Positions 1 through 12,590 of a stretch of DNA of 64,000 bases are shown piece by piece. The notes below the pieces were generated by a model that was not told where the DNA came from, did no database searches, and was given only the letters and a program-made list of their open reading frames with translations. This stretch comes from Anoplopoma fimbria. Lineage: Eukaryota; Chordata; Actinopteri; Perciformes; Anoplopomatidae. The position numbers and the translations under genes are program-made. The stretch spans positions 21,126,680 through 21,190,679 of the forward strand of contig NC_072472.1 in assembly GCF_027596085.1 (NCBI RefSeq), given 5' to 3'. Positions within the stretch are counted from its first letter, which is position 1. Every line of letters begins with the position of its first letter.

Positions 1-1850
1 TCCCATTCAGTGTCTATGAAGAAGCGATAGTTCTCTGGCTTCTGGCTTTGAGAGAGAGAGAGAGTAGCAACCCTTAAAGCAACCTGCCAAATCCATCAGC
101 GCTGCAACAACTATCAGGCAGCGCTGATGGAATGACAGTAAGACAAACCTGCTGAACTGATCGCAGTAATAGCACCTAATATGCATGTAAAAAGGGGTTA
201 GCAGGACTTTTAAACTGAATAAAAAATCCAAAAAGACAGAATAAAAGCTTACTCCAATGAACAATGCAGCTGCAACTTGAAATTAACATAAGCTCATCAT
301 CACCTCCATAGAATGTTTCATGTGGGGCACCACGTAACGGATACAAAAATCACACTGATGGGATTTTTTTTAAGGGTGACAAAGATAATCCGAAAACATG
401 ATTCTTCTGTATTTTTTGTATTTTCTTCATTTAAAGGGTCAAAAGTCTGAACATGAATATTTGGTAGTTATGATCTGAGCAAACTTTTTTAATTTAGGCA
501 CACGGATTAATCATTAATTTAACCTAAGTTCAGTTAACTCAACCGGTCCGTTATTCTCCATCGTGCCGGGTGTGAGACTGCTCAGCCATTAATGTAAGAT
601 TCAAGACCGCCATGGACATAATGTAGCCAATGTGATATGCTTCCAACCCTGTGCAACACACTTGCTATGTGATATAAGTAAAAACTGTGAAACTGAGATA
701 AAAATGTGTGGCCGACTTTTCTAATGCAAATTAAATTGTATGATGACTTATTGGACACACCATCTTTAAACACTTTATCCCAGCCTGATCACAACACATG
801 TATGTATGCTTTCAGGTTAAAAAAAGAGCTTACAGCTCCCTCACAGAACTTGTTGGCAGCACTTGGAACCTGAGTCTGCAGAACACAAGGTACAAGTAAA
901 TGCATACACCAATGCATCACATTTTCCCCTTGTCAGACACTTCACATAATCTCCTTCGTGTTATCCCTGTGAGGGGAGAAATCATTTTCTCTCTCTTCAG
1001 GTGCTTTGGGCACATATTTGCATTTTCAGACGTCAGGCTCATTTAACATAATTTCAGGACATCAAGCTCTGCTGTTTCACCACGGCGATGTGTTATGGCA
1101 TTGTGACCAGGTCGAGTTTTCACCGGAGTGTCTTCACCTCTGTGTGAGGATGTGGAGCCCAAAGGTAAAGGTGCAATGCTTGCTATATATACACGCAGCG
1201 ATACACAATGCTAAAAAAAAGCACTTTAGTGCTACACTGATAAACACATATTGGTTTCTGACACTATCATGGCCATAATTCTTAATTTTTTTATATATCT
1301 GCTTCACAGGATCAGTATTTTTTTTCAAATGGCAGCTAGTAAAAATAGATTTTACATTAATGACTAAAACAATGTTGGTTTTATTGACGATACTGAGATT
1401 TAGAAAAAAACAGAAGATGCTCCAGCTGTCCAAGAATTTTGATTCCACTCAAACTAAAGGTTGATTTAGTAATTCCTGCAGGTACATCTTGGACATTAGG
1501 GCTTTTATATCATCTTCGTAAAGACTGACAAGTTGACAAGTGTGTGAGGTGGAGGGAACTTTTCTTTCTCATTCCCTGTTGGAGCATCCTTGGCAGGACT
1601 GAACCAACACAGAACACATCTCCATGCACTTAAAACACAACTTATCATCTGTTAGATGTCCCAACAAGCCTCACAGTCACGCTGACAGGTGATTTTTATA
1701 CAGAGAGAACAAGAAAGAAAGAGAGTATATATATATGTCTCAACAGTGCAGCACTCTGTTCTAACAGGAGCTGAGGAACCACAGACAAGACAGAAGGATG
1801 TAAACATATAGACTCAAAGAACAGAGACAGTGGAATAGAAGAAGTCTTAC
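1..1850 (-). other. Start of the IgLON-like gene's first intron; no other gene seen
   Basis: This stretch lies downstream (minus strand) of the splice donor at 1850/1851, so it should be the beginning of a large intron. I see no conserved exon on either strand. The open frames here are short, lack recognisable domains and look like chance. It is AT-rich, with one short (AT)n run near 1725-1737. Confidence 0.5.
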
Positions 1851-1911
1851 CTGGGAACACAAGCACAGCAAACACCCATGACAGGATGATGAAACATACC
1901 GAATTATACAT
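1851..1911 (-). CDS. First coding exon (signal peptide) of an IgLON-family adhesion gene, opcml/ntm type
   Basis: Seen: an ATG at 1911 opens a reading frame of 20 codons plus one base (MYNSVCF...VFAVLVFP, with a split Gly codon). It ends at a strong donor, CCCAG|GTAAGA. The peptide is a typical hydrophobic signal sequence. Known: the alternative first exons of vertebrate OPCML and NTM, as I recall them, encode 21 residues that start with Met-Tyr/His, end in Pro/Gln-Gly, and splice in phase 1 into the first Ig domain. This exon has the same length, phase and ending, and shares about 7 of 21 residues with either gene, so I cannot choose between them. IgLONs are GPI-anchored Ig-domain proteins of neuronal surfaces that control cell adhesion and neurite growth. 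The Ig-domain exons must lie left of the window, so this is a partial gene. Alternative: a signal exon of another secreted or surface protein. Confidence 0.6.
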
Positions 1912-2300
1912 GCTTCCTAAACAGAGCTGATTCTGATCTGCTCGGCTGTTTTATACACGCTCTTTTTTTGTATCTTCCCACAACAGGGAGCTTCAGTGAG
2001 CAGTCCACTTAGTTTTTTTTTCTCTCTCCTTCTTTCTCTCACTGCCTTTTTCCTGGATGTCAGTTTGGATTCATCCACCACTGGCAGCGAAGAAGTAAAG
2101 ATGCTTTAAATCCAGTACAAGTAGTAGTAGGCGGCACGCACACACAGAGGATGGCTCCTCGCGCAGTATTCGATCTCCCTCTCCTCCACGTACTACAGCA
2201 CACAGAGGCACCAGCACTCTGCAAGATCGGGGGTAGAGGAGGGGGAGGGCATTCTCTGCTCAGCCAGTATTGGTTGAAGCTTCCGTCCATCACCCCTGAA
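1912..2300 (-). promoter_or_regulatory. 5' flank / probable 5' UTR and promoter of the IgLON-like exon
   Basis: Immediately upstream (minus strand) of the signal-peptide ATG is a TATAAAA match (forward positions 1949-1955), about 40 bp from the ATG, which would fit a very short leader. Further up are a purine-rich tract (2010-2040) and a more GC/CpG-rich patch (2130-2200), which is unusual for this AT-rich window and fits a promoter or untranslated exon. A 77-codon open frame (2060-2293, minus) sits here without recognisable domains. If transcription starts further upstream it would be an upstream ORF. Which start is used cannot be decided from sequence. Confidence 0.35.
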
Positions 2301-5078
2301 CAGTCCTAGCTCTGTTTTTTCTCAGTTCTTTTTTTTGTTGGCTGCACTGAATCCACAACCCTGCTTTCCTTTCTCTGCCCTCTGACAGAACTAGAGCAGG
2401 ATTAACAAAGATGATGCAGGATTGCTATCCAATGTAGGCTAAATAAATAGAAGCCTCCTAATTAATGCAGAGGGTGATCTGGGATTGGGGCAAATTTCTG
2501 AAAATCATCCCTTGATGTGATTTATTGGTGTCGTCTGACATGTCTAGATTGAGCTTTAATGAGGAATTTTGCTGCGGTGTTATGACAGCTTGAAGTGCTC
2601 TACAGCACATAGATGTGTTCGTTTGTGGAAAATAGAAAACACTGCTGGACAGAAAGTAACATAATGAGGTGACACTCGATGTGTGATGAGACCTGCCATC
2701 AAGTTCTCGCTGCTGCTATTTTGAGTAAAGTCAAGGGCGTTGAGTTGTGGTCCATTTTAAAACCCGACAGAAATTCGCTGCCACAGAAGTATAATATAAT
2801 TTTGTGCTAAAAGCTACCCGTACTCTGCAGGCTGTAGTTAGAATGTATGTTAAATGATGTTCTATTTCAAGTACAAATATAAAACAAGTTTTTTTAAAGT
2901 GTTCAGCTTTCTGCTCCATGAGTTTACAGACCCATTCCATTCACTGCCGTCACCTGTTCGGACCTGGCACAGCTCTCGGTACCTCAGTTAACACCTGGCA
3001 TTAGAATGCGTCTCCACACATGCTTCTCCAGTGAACACTTGGGATCTAATCTCACTTTCTCTACATGTAAAAAAATACTTCCTGTGCCTGTGTCCGCCGG
3101 ATATTAAAAATAAGGAAAAATCCAAATTGGCCAAGATGTTTGACACACTTGATATATCTCTATGGGCATTTTTTAATTTTCAGGTGTAGAGAAATGCTCT
3201 CATTGAATTTAAGTGCACTCTGGTATGCAGTCGTGTAGCATATATTTCTTGGCCTTTTTTTTGTAAAAGGTAAAAGTGGAGTTTGATGCAGTAATAGGGT
3301 GCTGTTGACAATGTGGGAGCATAACAGTTTTCTGTCATGTTTCAGACTACGGAGCCTCCGTGTTAGTTTATTACAATCATAAGTATAGGCACAACTCTCT
3401 ACAATAGATTGCCTGATTTCAGAACCAACTGGAGATGAGGGAAAAAAAGAGGAACAAAAGGAGAGCTGCGGCTCTAATGACCTATTTTCCTGTAACGTCC
3501 TCCGCGATGCATTCAAAAGTCATGTGGTCCAATGCGTCCCAGGCCACATTGTTAAACTATTTGAGTGATGGGATCACAAAGTGTCTTTGTGGTCGTTCAC
3601 AGTTCTATTATAGCTGATGACTTGTGATCCGGTTGCTAAAGAAGCAAGTTAATGTCAGGTTATACAGGATCATAGCGGGGCTAAGAAGACGCCATCCCAT
3701 CAAAAAATCTGACTCAAAAGTGAAACTTTCCATCAGATGTGTTTTCTTACTGTATGTTTGGAGGCTTAAATAATGAGGACTGAAGCAAATTTACATCTTT
3801 ACTTCCTCATCTCAGAGAACAGCTGCTTCCCTAGCCTTCAGTGCTAAGCCTCTCCCACACATTCAACGAGACAATCCTTGATGGAGCAGCAGGATTAGTA
3901 ACATGTATTGTATAGAATTGACCTTTTAGGTGATAGGGAAACATTTGATATTTCTTCAATACATCTCCATCACCTTTAATAAAAGATCTAACTGTTAAAG
4001 TGAGTTCCTTAATAAGTGAAAAAGTCAGATTGAAAAGCACTGTAACGTGTTCAAAATCAAAATACTATATAACTGTTGGATGTGCATTCGTGTGGCACAG
4101 GAGGAAATGCACTCACCCACCAGTGCTGAACCCAGGAATTAATCCTTGATAGTGGATGTTCCAGCTTGGACGGGTGCTTCAGTAAACACAACTGGCCCTG
4201 TTGGCAATTCGGAAGCCAGCCAAGGATCACGTTTGTGTTGATGCACTACCACCTTCTACTTGTTGGGGGGGTTGTGTGAAATCTCTGGTGAAGCATCTTG
4301 ACAGTAGGAGAAAAAGTTAGTCCATGTTTATTAAAGGAAGCATGTGGCTATCTGCTGAATATATATATATACATATGCAAATTAGTTTTTTGGCAGCCCT
4401 CAAAATAATATCTCATTATCACTGGAGAAAGCTGTCTCAGACAGCAAAAATTTGAAACCTAAATTGGTATCAGAATAGGAGGAGGAACAATGACTTAGAC
4501 CACAGGTTCAACAGGATATGACAGTCTATGTGACCTGTTTGCAACCAATCAAGTCTATGGACCTGTCGCGGCAGGCATAATGAAAGCATAGATTTGGATC
4601 TCTCTCAGAAGCCTGTTGCGCTGGACAGCTTCATTAACCATAATACTTCTCTATAGATATTGTTTCTGACATCATTTCTCCACTCAGATGCCATTAAAGA
4701 AACATTCTCTGACACAAATACATTATGAATACAATTTGTAAGGAATGTCTTTGTCATCCTTCCAACAAGGCTCAATGGCAGCAGCATATATTCGGGAGAA
4801 CAACATTATTCTTTCTAAAGAATAAAGGGATGGCACTCAGACTTAAGAAAAATGGATTATTGGTCAAAAATGTGTGCTGCCTGATGAAAGTGTACTAAAC
4901 CAAAGTAGTGCATGGCCCTGCAGAGGATGAACATTACCCTCCATAGAGCCATGCCACTTCTGTTAACATAGCATTTTTACAAAGGTTCATGTTAAATTCT
5001 TCTGAATGGGACAAATGGTCAGTCTGCTGTTGTGAAAATGTACCTGGATTTGGTAGAAATAAAATATTGTCTTACATG
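2301..5078. other. Non-coding stretch, no gene recognised
   Basis: All open frames are short (under 120 codons), low in coding character and without motifs I recognise. The DNA is AT-rich with poly-A/T runs. No repeat family is clearly identifiable. Confidence 0.5.
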
Positions 5079-5119
5079 AAACCGGTTCTTGATGCAAAAA
5101 AGGTTGGGGACCGCTGGCC
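5079..5119. mobile_element. hAT-like transposon end fragment
   Basis: The block containing ACCGGTTCTTGATGC followed by AAAAAAGGTTGGGGACCGC resembles the end of widespread vertebrate hAT-type elements, whose ends read like 'ggtccccaacctttttt...accggtt'. Only one end is present, so it is a solo fragment. The family assignment is from memory. Confidence 0.4.
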
Positions 5120-7852
5120 TAAATGGCTTCGGACAAAATAATAACTAAAATGTATAGCAATTAAAATTTCAGCAGGCTTTCTTTGTAGAATATATAAAAT
5201 GCTCGATACGATTTCTCTTTTGATTTTAACGTCATGAGTCAATTCTGTCTTTTAAATATTTCTTTTAAATGTTTCAGTACTATGTTGTTTTTAAACTATG
5301 ACGTAGCAATATTTAAATAACAATATATTTCACCTCAATATGCTCGCTGAAGTATTCAGAAAAAAAACGGGAGACTGTCACATGTCACACCTTATTCCAT
5401 TTCTTGGTCCTGCCAACCACAGATGCAGTGGCGGCACCAGCCAAATGATGTATCAGAAATACAAACAATAGTGGCAACAAAAGCGTCTCACCTCTGGAGT
5501 GACATAGAAACAGAGTTTTGTCTTTTGCTAATTAAAGAGGATGCGTATTAACTTTGGCCCTGGAGGCAAAACATGGTTCCGATATGCTTCCAGACCACGG
5601 TACAAAAGCTGAAGCAGGAATGGTTAGTGTCGTGTTTAATATTTCTTGTCATTCTCATCTTCTCATCTTCCATTGTTTTTGGAAATATCCAAAATGAAGA
5701 ATGTAAAAAATAAAATGGACCTCAGCTTGAGTTCTCAGGCACAATTAGTTTAAGTAACAGAACTTAACATTAGATCCAAATTAGGACGCCATCCAATTTC
5801 AGAATTACAGGGAAAACTTGTATATCAGTGATATATACATTTAGAGGGATTAATTGGCAGCAATGGAATATAACATTCATAACTATATTTTATTCAGTGT
5901 ATAAATAACCTGAAACTAAGAATCATTATGTTTTCCTTAGCTTAGAAAAAACATTTATATCAATGTAGGGAGTCAAACATCTTGCGCTGCCATGTTTCGA
6001 CAGCAGCCCAGAACGGACACTGACTCCGGCAAGAGCCATCTGCGTTTTACATTATCTGAATCAAGTGATGCGTTCCGAAACCCGCTATTAAACGTTCCAG
6101 GTGCTAAACTATTAACGATCGTAGTATTGATAAGCCCAGGCGTAGATATCTGTACTGAAAATGTCTGCCACTAAGCACATAGATACTACAGTATAATATA
6201 CCACCTTAATTGCCCATTTAAACAAAACATTTCTAAAAAAAATTAAATTTAAAAAATGTCTCAATGTAAGTCTTATGTAGATAACTATTAATTAAATTAT
6301 ATAGCGTATTGTGTCTTCTCTGAAACTATTCCTTTAGTTAAGCAGAAGACAGGGACGTACATTAAGTGAGTCAATGAGCACTCCATGGGGAGCAGAGTGG
6401 CTAACTGATCACCTTATGAATACCACCGTTTAGACTTTATTGTTCAAAGTAAGTTGGTTGTTAATTTATAAGATAAAAATGAAATAAGGACACACTGATC
6501 TGATGTCTCAAGCAACAACATGTCAAGACCTCTGAACTTGTTAGTCATTTTATCAGTGATAAGACTTTGAAAATAAAAGATCATAGAGAACATGTTGAAC
6601 CTGTTTGATGTGTTGTATGTTGCATGTATTTGGCTTCAGTTTTTATTTTGTTGATGCATCTGAGGGAGAAGAGCAAAATAAAAATGACCTCCTCTTCCCA
6701 AAGACTTTTAGAGTCACAGAGTCATTTCAGACTGAGAGAAGGAGACGCAGAGACAGAAGACAATGACACAGACAGCAGTGAATCATACAGAGGAAAATGC
6801 ATTGAAGGGGAAATGGAAGCTCCTACTGCCTCCACAAACATCATGGCGAGGATCCTCCATCATACCCTTTCTCTTTTTAAATGACATGAAATAGAAATAC
6901 TTTAGTGTTTTTATCCACTTCTATCCAATAACTTTAAATGTACAGTAGGTCCAGAATAGATAAATGCATTTACATCTTCATGTTTGTAAGATTGTTCTTA
7001 CAGCCAATACATTTGTTAAGATAGACCCATTATTGGCAATGGAAATGCACTTCCTCCATGTTAGTTGAGATTGCTTCCAACTGATTTATAACATTTATAT
7101 ATTTATTCGTTGTGAATGCTGCCAACAGCCTTAACCTATGACTCCCCCCACAAGTCACACGCCTCCGGAGAACACTTTTTTGGGCATGCTAACTGCAGAA
7201 ATCTGTGAGTTGGAACAAGTGCGTGAGACACAGAAACATTGCACACAACTGTAAAAATAAGTGCTTTTGCGATGATTTATGGATTCTTTCTTTTTTTATC
7301 TGACAGCAGTGAGTTGCATGAAACATGAGGAGATGGAGGGAGTTAAAACAAAACTATGGTTAGTCATCGCTGTTATTAAAATGATCAAGGATCTTTCATA
7401 GAGGAGGGAGATGCTTCCGTGTTGGCCTGGAAAAGTTTTCTTTGCTCCAGGCTCATTATAAGCTGCATGCAAGTGCACAACAGCTGACAATTGATCTGTA
7501 GCAGTAGAGTTGCAGAGCAGTTAGCTACTCCTTTCTAATTTGCCATTGATAGCCTCATTCCCACACAAAGGAAAATTGCTGTTGTTGGCTTAAAGGCATA
7601 TGAATCAGGCCCAGACGATGCATGACATCCAGACATTTAGAAATGCATTTGATATAAAAACATAAAAATGATATGAAATCATTGATTGATCAATGATTGA
7701 AATCTTGAAAAATCTTTTCATCAATGCATCCCATTAATGCATTGCATCTCTGATGGACTGTAATGACCGCAACTGCTCATTTGCACTCATGAATGATGAA
7801 GAACAAGCTGCTACATAGTCATATTACCATCTGTGAGATTTCCTTCACAGGC
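5120..7852. other. Non-coding stretch with one repeat-like block
   Basis: No gene recognised. The block at about 5985-6090 (around GCTGCCATGTTTCGACAGC) resembles the start of a common fish interspersed repeat. The open frame at 6624-6884 (plus) is Ser/Glu-rich in its second half but has no recognisable family and no flanking splice structure that I can defend. Confidence 0.4.
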
Positions 7853-7896
7853 AGGAAGGAGGGAAGGAAGGAAGGAAGGAGGGAGGGAGGGAGGGG
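7853..7896 (+). repeat. Imperfect (GGAA/GGGA)n microsatellite
   Basis: A purine-only tract of alternating GGAA and GGGA units, about 44 bp. It also generates the apparent Lys/Glu/Gly-rich reading frame in this spot. Confidence 0.9.
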
Positions 7897-8205
7897 TGAT
7901 ACTATATCAACCTCAGCAGGAAATGTCACTGCTAGCAAAAAGCTTAGCAAAAAGGAAAAACTAACGTGCAGAAAACTATACTTATCATTACAAAACTGAT
8001 ACCAACATACAAAACCTAACAATAAACAAAAAAATAGCAAGTTTCAAAACTTAGCAATATACAAATATGGCAATAAAGAGTAATGTGAAATCCTGTGAGG
8101 TGGACAAAATGCAAGTATTACAAAAATAATGTTAAATTAAATGAATGAGGTCATAACATTTAAAGGGGAAGAAAATGTAAAATGTTTGATTTAGTATTAA
8201 GTCTC

Positions 8206-8454
8206 TTAGGGAGAAGCATAAGGCCTCACCTCCTGACCCCTTCTGTCCTGACTCAGAGCGGACTGGTTGTACAATGAGATGGGAGCTGGCAGGAAGGACG
8301 CCCTGTAGCTGTCCTTGTTACAGCGGAGCAGGATCAGTCCCTTACTGAAGTGCTCCGCTGTTGTGAGGGGTTTCCCATGATGCACCAGTTTGTGCTGCAT
8401 CCTCTTCTTGTTTTTATTTATTATGCATCGAAGAGGCAGTTCATTTAAAAACAA
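8206..8454 (-). mobile_element. Probable LINE ORF2 C-terminal fragment
   Basis: An 82-codon frame on the minus strand contains CNKDSYRASFLPAPISLYNQ near its end. This fits the pattern at the C-terminal end of reverse-transcriptase ORFs of many L2/jockey-type LINEs, which read like 'R..SF(L/I)P.A(I/V).LYN'. No reverse transcriptase core or endonuclease is found next to it, so this would be a small remnant. The assignment rests on this one motif. Confidence 0.4.
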
Positions 8455-9242
8455 ATAAATAAATCAAGTGAATGAATAATAAAATAAATAATAATACCAA
8501 TTAAAGTTAGCATGTTTCAAGCAGTCCCTGGGTGACAGCCAATTATTGCTATTGATGTGATTTAAAAAAAACAAAATATGATTGAACAAACCAAAATAAG
8601 ACAAATTTACTGATCATAAAGCCAAATACTATATTGCAGTTAGCCCACAGTAGGAAGTGACACATGTGTTTGGTAAATGAAATTGATCCTCAGTGTCACT
8701 TTGTCCTTATGAAACAGATTTGTGATGAGTGATTGTCATTCTTGATAAAAAAATGTCTTTGTTGCAGGCTCTGCTGTCTCTGGTCTTATGTCGTTTCATC
8801 CACCAACACTGAAAGCAAGGGCCCTTCCCACAGAGAATACACTCTGCATTTCCCAAGGTGCTATGCTTCCTGTTCTTGCCCTTGGCATAAACCAACTGTG
8901 ATCTAAAAAACAATGTTTGTTTTTTACAGCATCATTACTCACAGTGTATTCTAGTGCTCGTATCCCTCTGAAGGTTTAACTGTGGCACATTTCAAGAGGA
9001 TTTATTTTAGACTGGCCCAGTCCAGTCCACCTGCTCATCCAGTTTGATACAACTACTCATTTGGTTTCCTTTGGATTTCCACTACATTTGGTCTAGAGTT
9101 CTTTACAGTAAGGTTAGTGCAGTGCAATGAAAATTGCACTGAAATTTTGTTACTGTAATTTACTGTAATTAAAATAAAAGTATTTATTTGTAATGTTATC
9201 ATACTAATAATCAGTAACTTCAGTGTTCTGCTTTTTACTTTT

Positions 9243-9475
9243 TGTTACTGTTTCAGCCTGGACAAGAATAGTGGTTACCTGGTTGAAAGTCCTGTGTTTG
9301 TTTGACCCCTCCCAACAACCATTACTGTACTTTCTCCCTTGTTATACTCTTTTATTAGACCATGTAACTTTCAATAACGGACACTCGATATATTACTCCA
9401 TTTGCTCCGACAGAATTTAAAACCATTCAACCTATCCGTGGTTTACAGGAATGTACAATGTCAACATTTACATCC
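9243..9475 (+). repeat. Dispersed repeat family fragment (family D)
   Basis: Contains CCTGGTTGAAAGTCCTGTG (near 9278) and, further on, a GTGGTTTACAGGAATGTACA block (near 9438). The same or reverse-complement blocks recur near 10975-11112, 28430-28545, 36180-36330, 42690-43045 and 50095-50500. The recurrence is seen directly; the class of element is not known to me. Confidence 0.5.
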
Positions 9476-10022
9476 CTGGCGTCAGGGATGGGTGTATGTC
9501 GTCTGAAATTCTGCAACTTACGCCATGCTCAACACTACACAATGTTTCTGACATTAGACAAGAACAACTCTTTGGCTTGTGTGTACAGTTTTGACTCAAC
9601 AAGCCACAGCCGGTTAAATCTCAACATTAAGTATTCAGAAGCTGTTATATAGAGCAATTCTGGATTCACTTTAGGTTTGAGTAACGACAGCTGCTACTTG
9701 TTTCCATAGACTGTCAGGTTGAATGAGCAGTGATGTCAAACCAACCAGGTAAAGAGAAGAGCACCACCTAGAGAAACTGAAACCTCAGCAACACAATATC
9801 CCAGGAAAACACATCACACTGTTTGACTGACAGTAGATGGTGTTTTTCAGAAGGAGGACTTGGCTGATGAAAGATTGAGTATTAAAGCAAGTTATTAAGC
9901 TCAAACCATTATTGTATCTATTCCCCCATCTCACCCCAGCATCCAATATTGCACCACACCAGCTAGCTATCTCTGTAATGTTTAATGAGCAACATTTCTG
10001 GGGAAGTATAATGAACTTCTGG

Positions 10023-10417
<395 letters not shown>

Positions 10418-10482
10418 TGTGTTTAGTGTGAGTAAGTACATCATTCTGATTCTATAGTAAAAGTTATAGAATTATAATAATA

Positions 10483-10625
10483 ATAATCAATCCTTTATTA
10501 GTCCCACAATGGGGAAATTATTTCTCTGCATTTAACCCATCCCGGAGGAGCAGTGGGCTGCAATGAAGCGCCCGGGAGCAACTGGGGATTATCGCTCTCG
10601 GCATTCTAGGGGTTTGAACCACCAA
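10483..10625 (-). mobile_element. LINE/SINE 3'-end fragment, reverse orientation
   Basis: Starts with a run of AAT units, then CAATCCTTTATTAGTCCCAC and a block containing GCAGTGGGCTGCAATGAAGC. The reverse complement of the first part (GGGACTAATAAAGGATT) recurs on the plus strand at about 50838-50855. The second part recurs at 16398-16436. It matches what I recall of 3' tails of fish non-LTR elements. No coding part remains. Confidence 0.55.
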
Positions 10626-10664
10626 GTTACGGGACAAGTTCATAGAATTAAGAGGAGAAACTAG

Positions 10665-10916
10665 TAGGGCTGCTCCCTCTTAGTCGACTAACAGCTCGTT
10701 TTGGTCTTAGTCAACAAAGATTTATTTTGTTGATTGGTCTTTCTTTTTTCAAGTCAAATTACTTATTTCAAAGAAATGTATAAGCACATCTCCGGTAATC
10801 ATAAGATTTAATGCTTTTGTGTGATTCTTTTTGGAGAACCTCAGTTTTGCAGTCCTGTTGATTTAATCCACTAAACGGTGATTGTTAGTCGACCAAGATT
10901 TATGAGTGCAGACCTA
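10665..10916. mobile_element. hAT-like MITE with 9-bp inverted ends and imperfect 8-bp duplication
   Basis: The element begins TAGGGCTGC and ends GCAGACCTA (inverted match 8 of 9). Subterminal TTAGTCGACTAAC near the left end and TTAGTCGACC near the right end repeat the same motif. The 8-bp flanks GAAACTAG and GACAGTAG agree at 6 of 8 positions, fitting an old hAT-type target-site duplication. At about 252 bp and with no ORF it is non-autonomous. Confidence 0.6.
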
Positions 10917-10974
10917 GACAGTAGTGAAACTCAGTGAAAAGAATGGTTTGCCATATTGAGATTTCCCATTTTTT

Positions 10975-11112
10975 GCAAGTGTGATACTAGGCTAATATGA
11001 AACGTATTCATTAAATGTATTTTTGGTTCTGAAACATCAACATTCAAGAATCCTGTGGTCTGGAGAAATGTGCAATGCCAAATTTTTTGGGCAACTTGGT
11101 TAGCTTTAAACA
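10975..11112 (+). repeat. Dispersed repeat family D, second copy
   Basis: The blocks GTGATACTAGGCTAATATGA, TTTTTGGTTCTG and CCTGTGGTCTGGAGAAATG match, in order and orientation, GTGATACAAGGCTGATATGA, TTTTGGTTCTGG and CCTGTGGTTTGCAGAAA at 42918-43005. Confidence 0.6.
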
Positions 11113-12590
11113 TGGAGGAGGGAAGATTGTTGATGAAAGACTTTTGATGAGAGCTTTTATTACTAAAATCCTTTGCTTAAACTGCTCATTCTGCTACGCT
11201 ATATGCCCTGCCAATGTAATAATCTTGAAATCAGCAGTTCATTAGAAGGCTTTGTCACAATTTGTCGAGTTTTCCTTTTTTTGTTGCTCTGTAGTTACGA
11301 AGAGAGAACTCCAGATACCACTGCAGTCACAAATAATAAGTATGATGAATGACAGCAAGGAGTTTCCACGCTTTTGATGTCCATTTCTAAGTGATTGTCT
11401 CGCATAAATTGAGTAAAAACCGTTAACCCTCTAAACCCCAAAACCCGCCGGCGAGATGGAAAAAGCATGTTTTCTTTAATCAATCGCCAAAAACTACACT
11501 GTTTATCACAGACAGAAGCTGTAAAATCCATATAACAGCCCCAAGAAAAAAACGGGATGTATCATATCTGTACAGTGACTGATGAAATACTGAAATATTA
11601 ACAGTGACCTGAACTCAGAATACATAATATCACATTGATGGAGGCAGGAAAATATCTCCTTTTACAACTTCTAGGAGATTATGATTTAGTTAAGGGCTAT
11701 TCAAGTGTTTGTACTGGGAAGTTGATTTACTTAAAACAATATATATCCATTGATTTACAGACATCTCTTTCCCAATGTAAGCTTATGGGACAGCCAAGTT
11801 TCTGGGCCCCATTGCATCACACGATGAACCCGTAAGTTGTAACTCCACCGTTTGGCCACTATGTAAAGTTTGCCTTAAAGCCCGACGCTCTTCCTGGGGC
11901 TTGATTTTTTTATACCATTCAATGTCAAACTCATTGACAAACACATTGTGTTTCCCGTGTCTACTTCTTAATAAAGGTCAATGTTTTGAATGTGAAGCTG
12001 CAGTTGGCATTAGTCGTAACATAATAGGGTATTTTTTTCTCCAGGCAAATCTATACAGTTTAAATATGTAAATATTGCCATACGTTCATCAGTGGGCCAA
12101 AGGGCTCAATCACCATCTTGTTACCTCATTCGGCGACAGTGACTTGCAGACATTTAATTAAATGAAATATTCAAGGTTGTTGCTCAAAGGTAGAAATGTA
12201 GTTTTTCTGATACAGCCTGATTTGCTCTCATATGACATACACCTTGATGTGGTACAGAAGATCAGATCAGCTTTTTAAATTGTTATTCAGGCTCCTGCCA
12301 CCATTTCGTGGGTGACGTGGAATTTTAAAAAGTTCAATATTTGGGAACACCAATGGTCCATACTCAGCAAAACCAGGGCCTGTGTGTGTTCCTGAGCAGT
12401 ACCTCAATTAAATAATGCAACTTGAAGCTTTTGTGAGGCGGCCTGACATTAAATATAAAGTGGAAAAAACAAGAGGGACTTTCAGAGGTCAAGTGAGAAC
12501 TTATCCATAGCTGATGAAACTTCACTGGAGATTTTTTATGTTTGTTATTTGTTTCTTTTATTCAAGGGCATTTAGTTTGTTGTAATTAAG
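11113..12590. other. Non-coding stretch, no gene recognised
   Basis: No conserved exon seen. The short block CTCTAAACCCCAAAACCCGC (near 11431) resembles a repeat fragment common in fish genomes, from memory. Confidence 0.45.

Noticed and set aside
6624..6884. 86-codon plus-strand frame with a Ser/Glu-rich part
   Set aside because: There is no family resemblance, no splice context and no codon bias strong enough to call a gene.
9120..9141. Perfect 9-bp hairpin CAGTGCAAT-GAAA-ATTGCACTG, miRNA-like seed
   Set aside because: The stem is far too short for a microRNA precursor and flanking bases do not extend the pairing.
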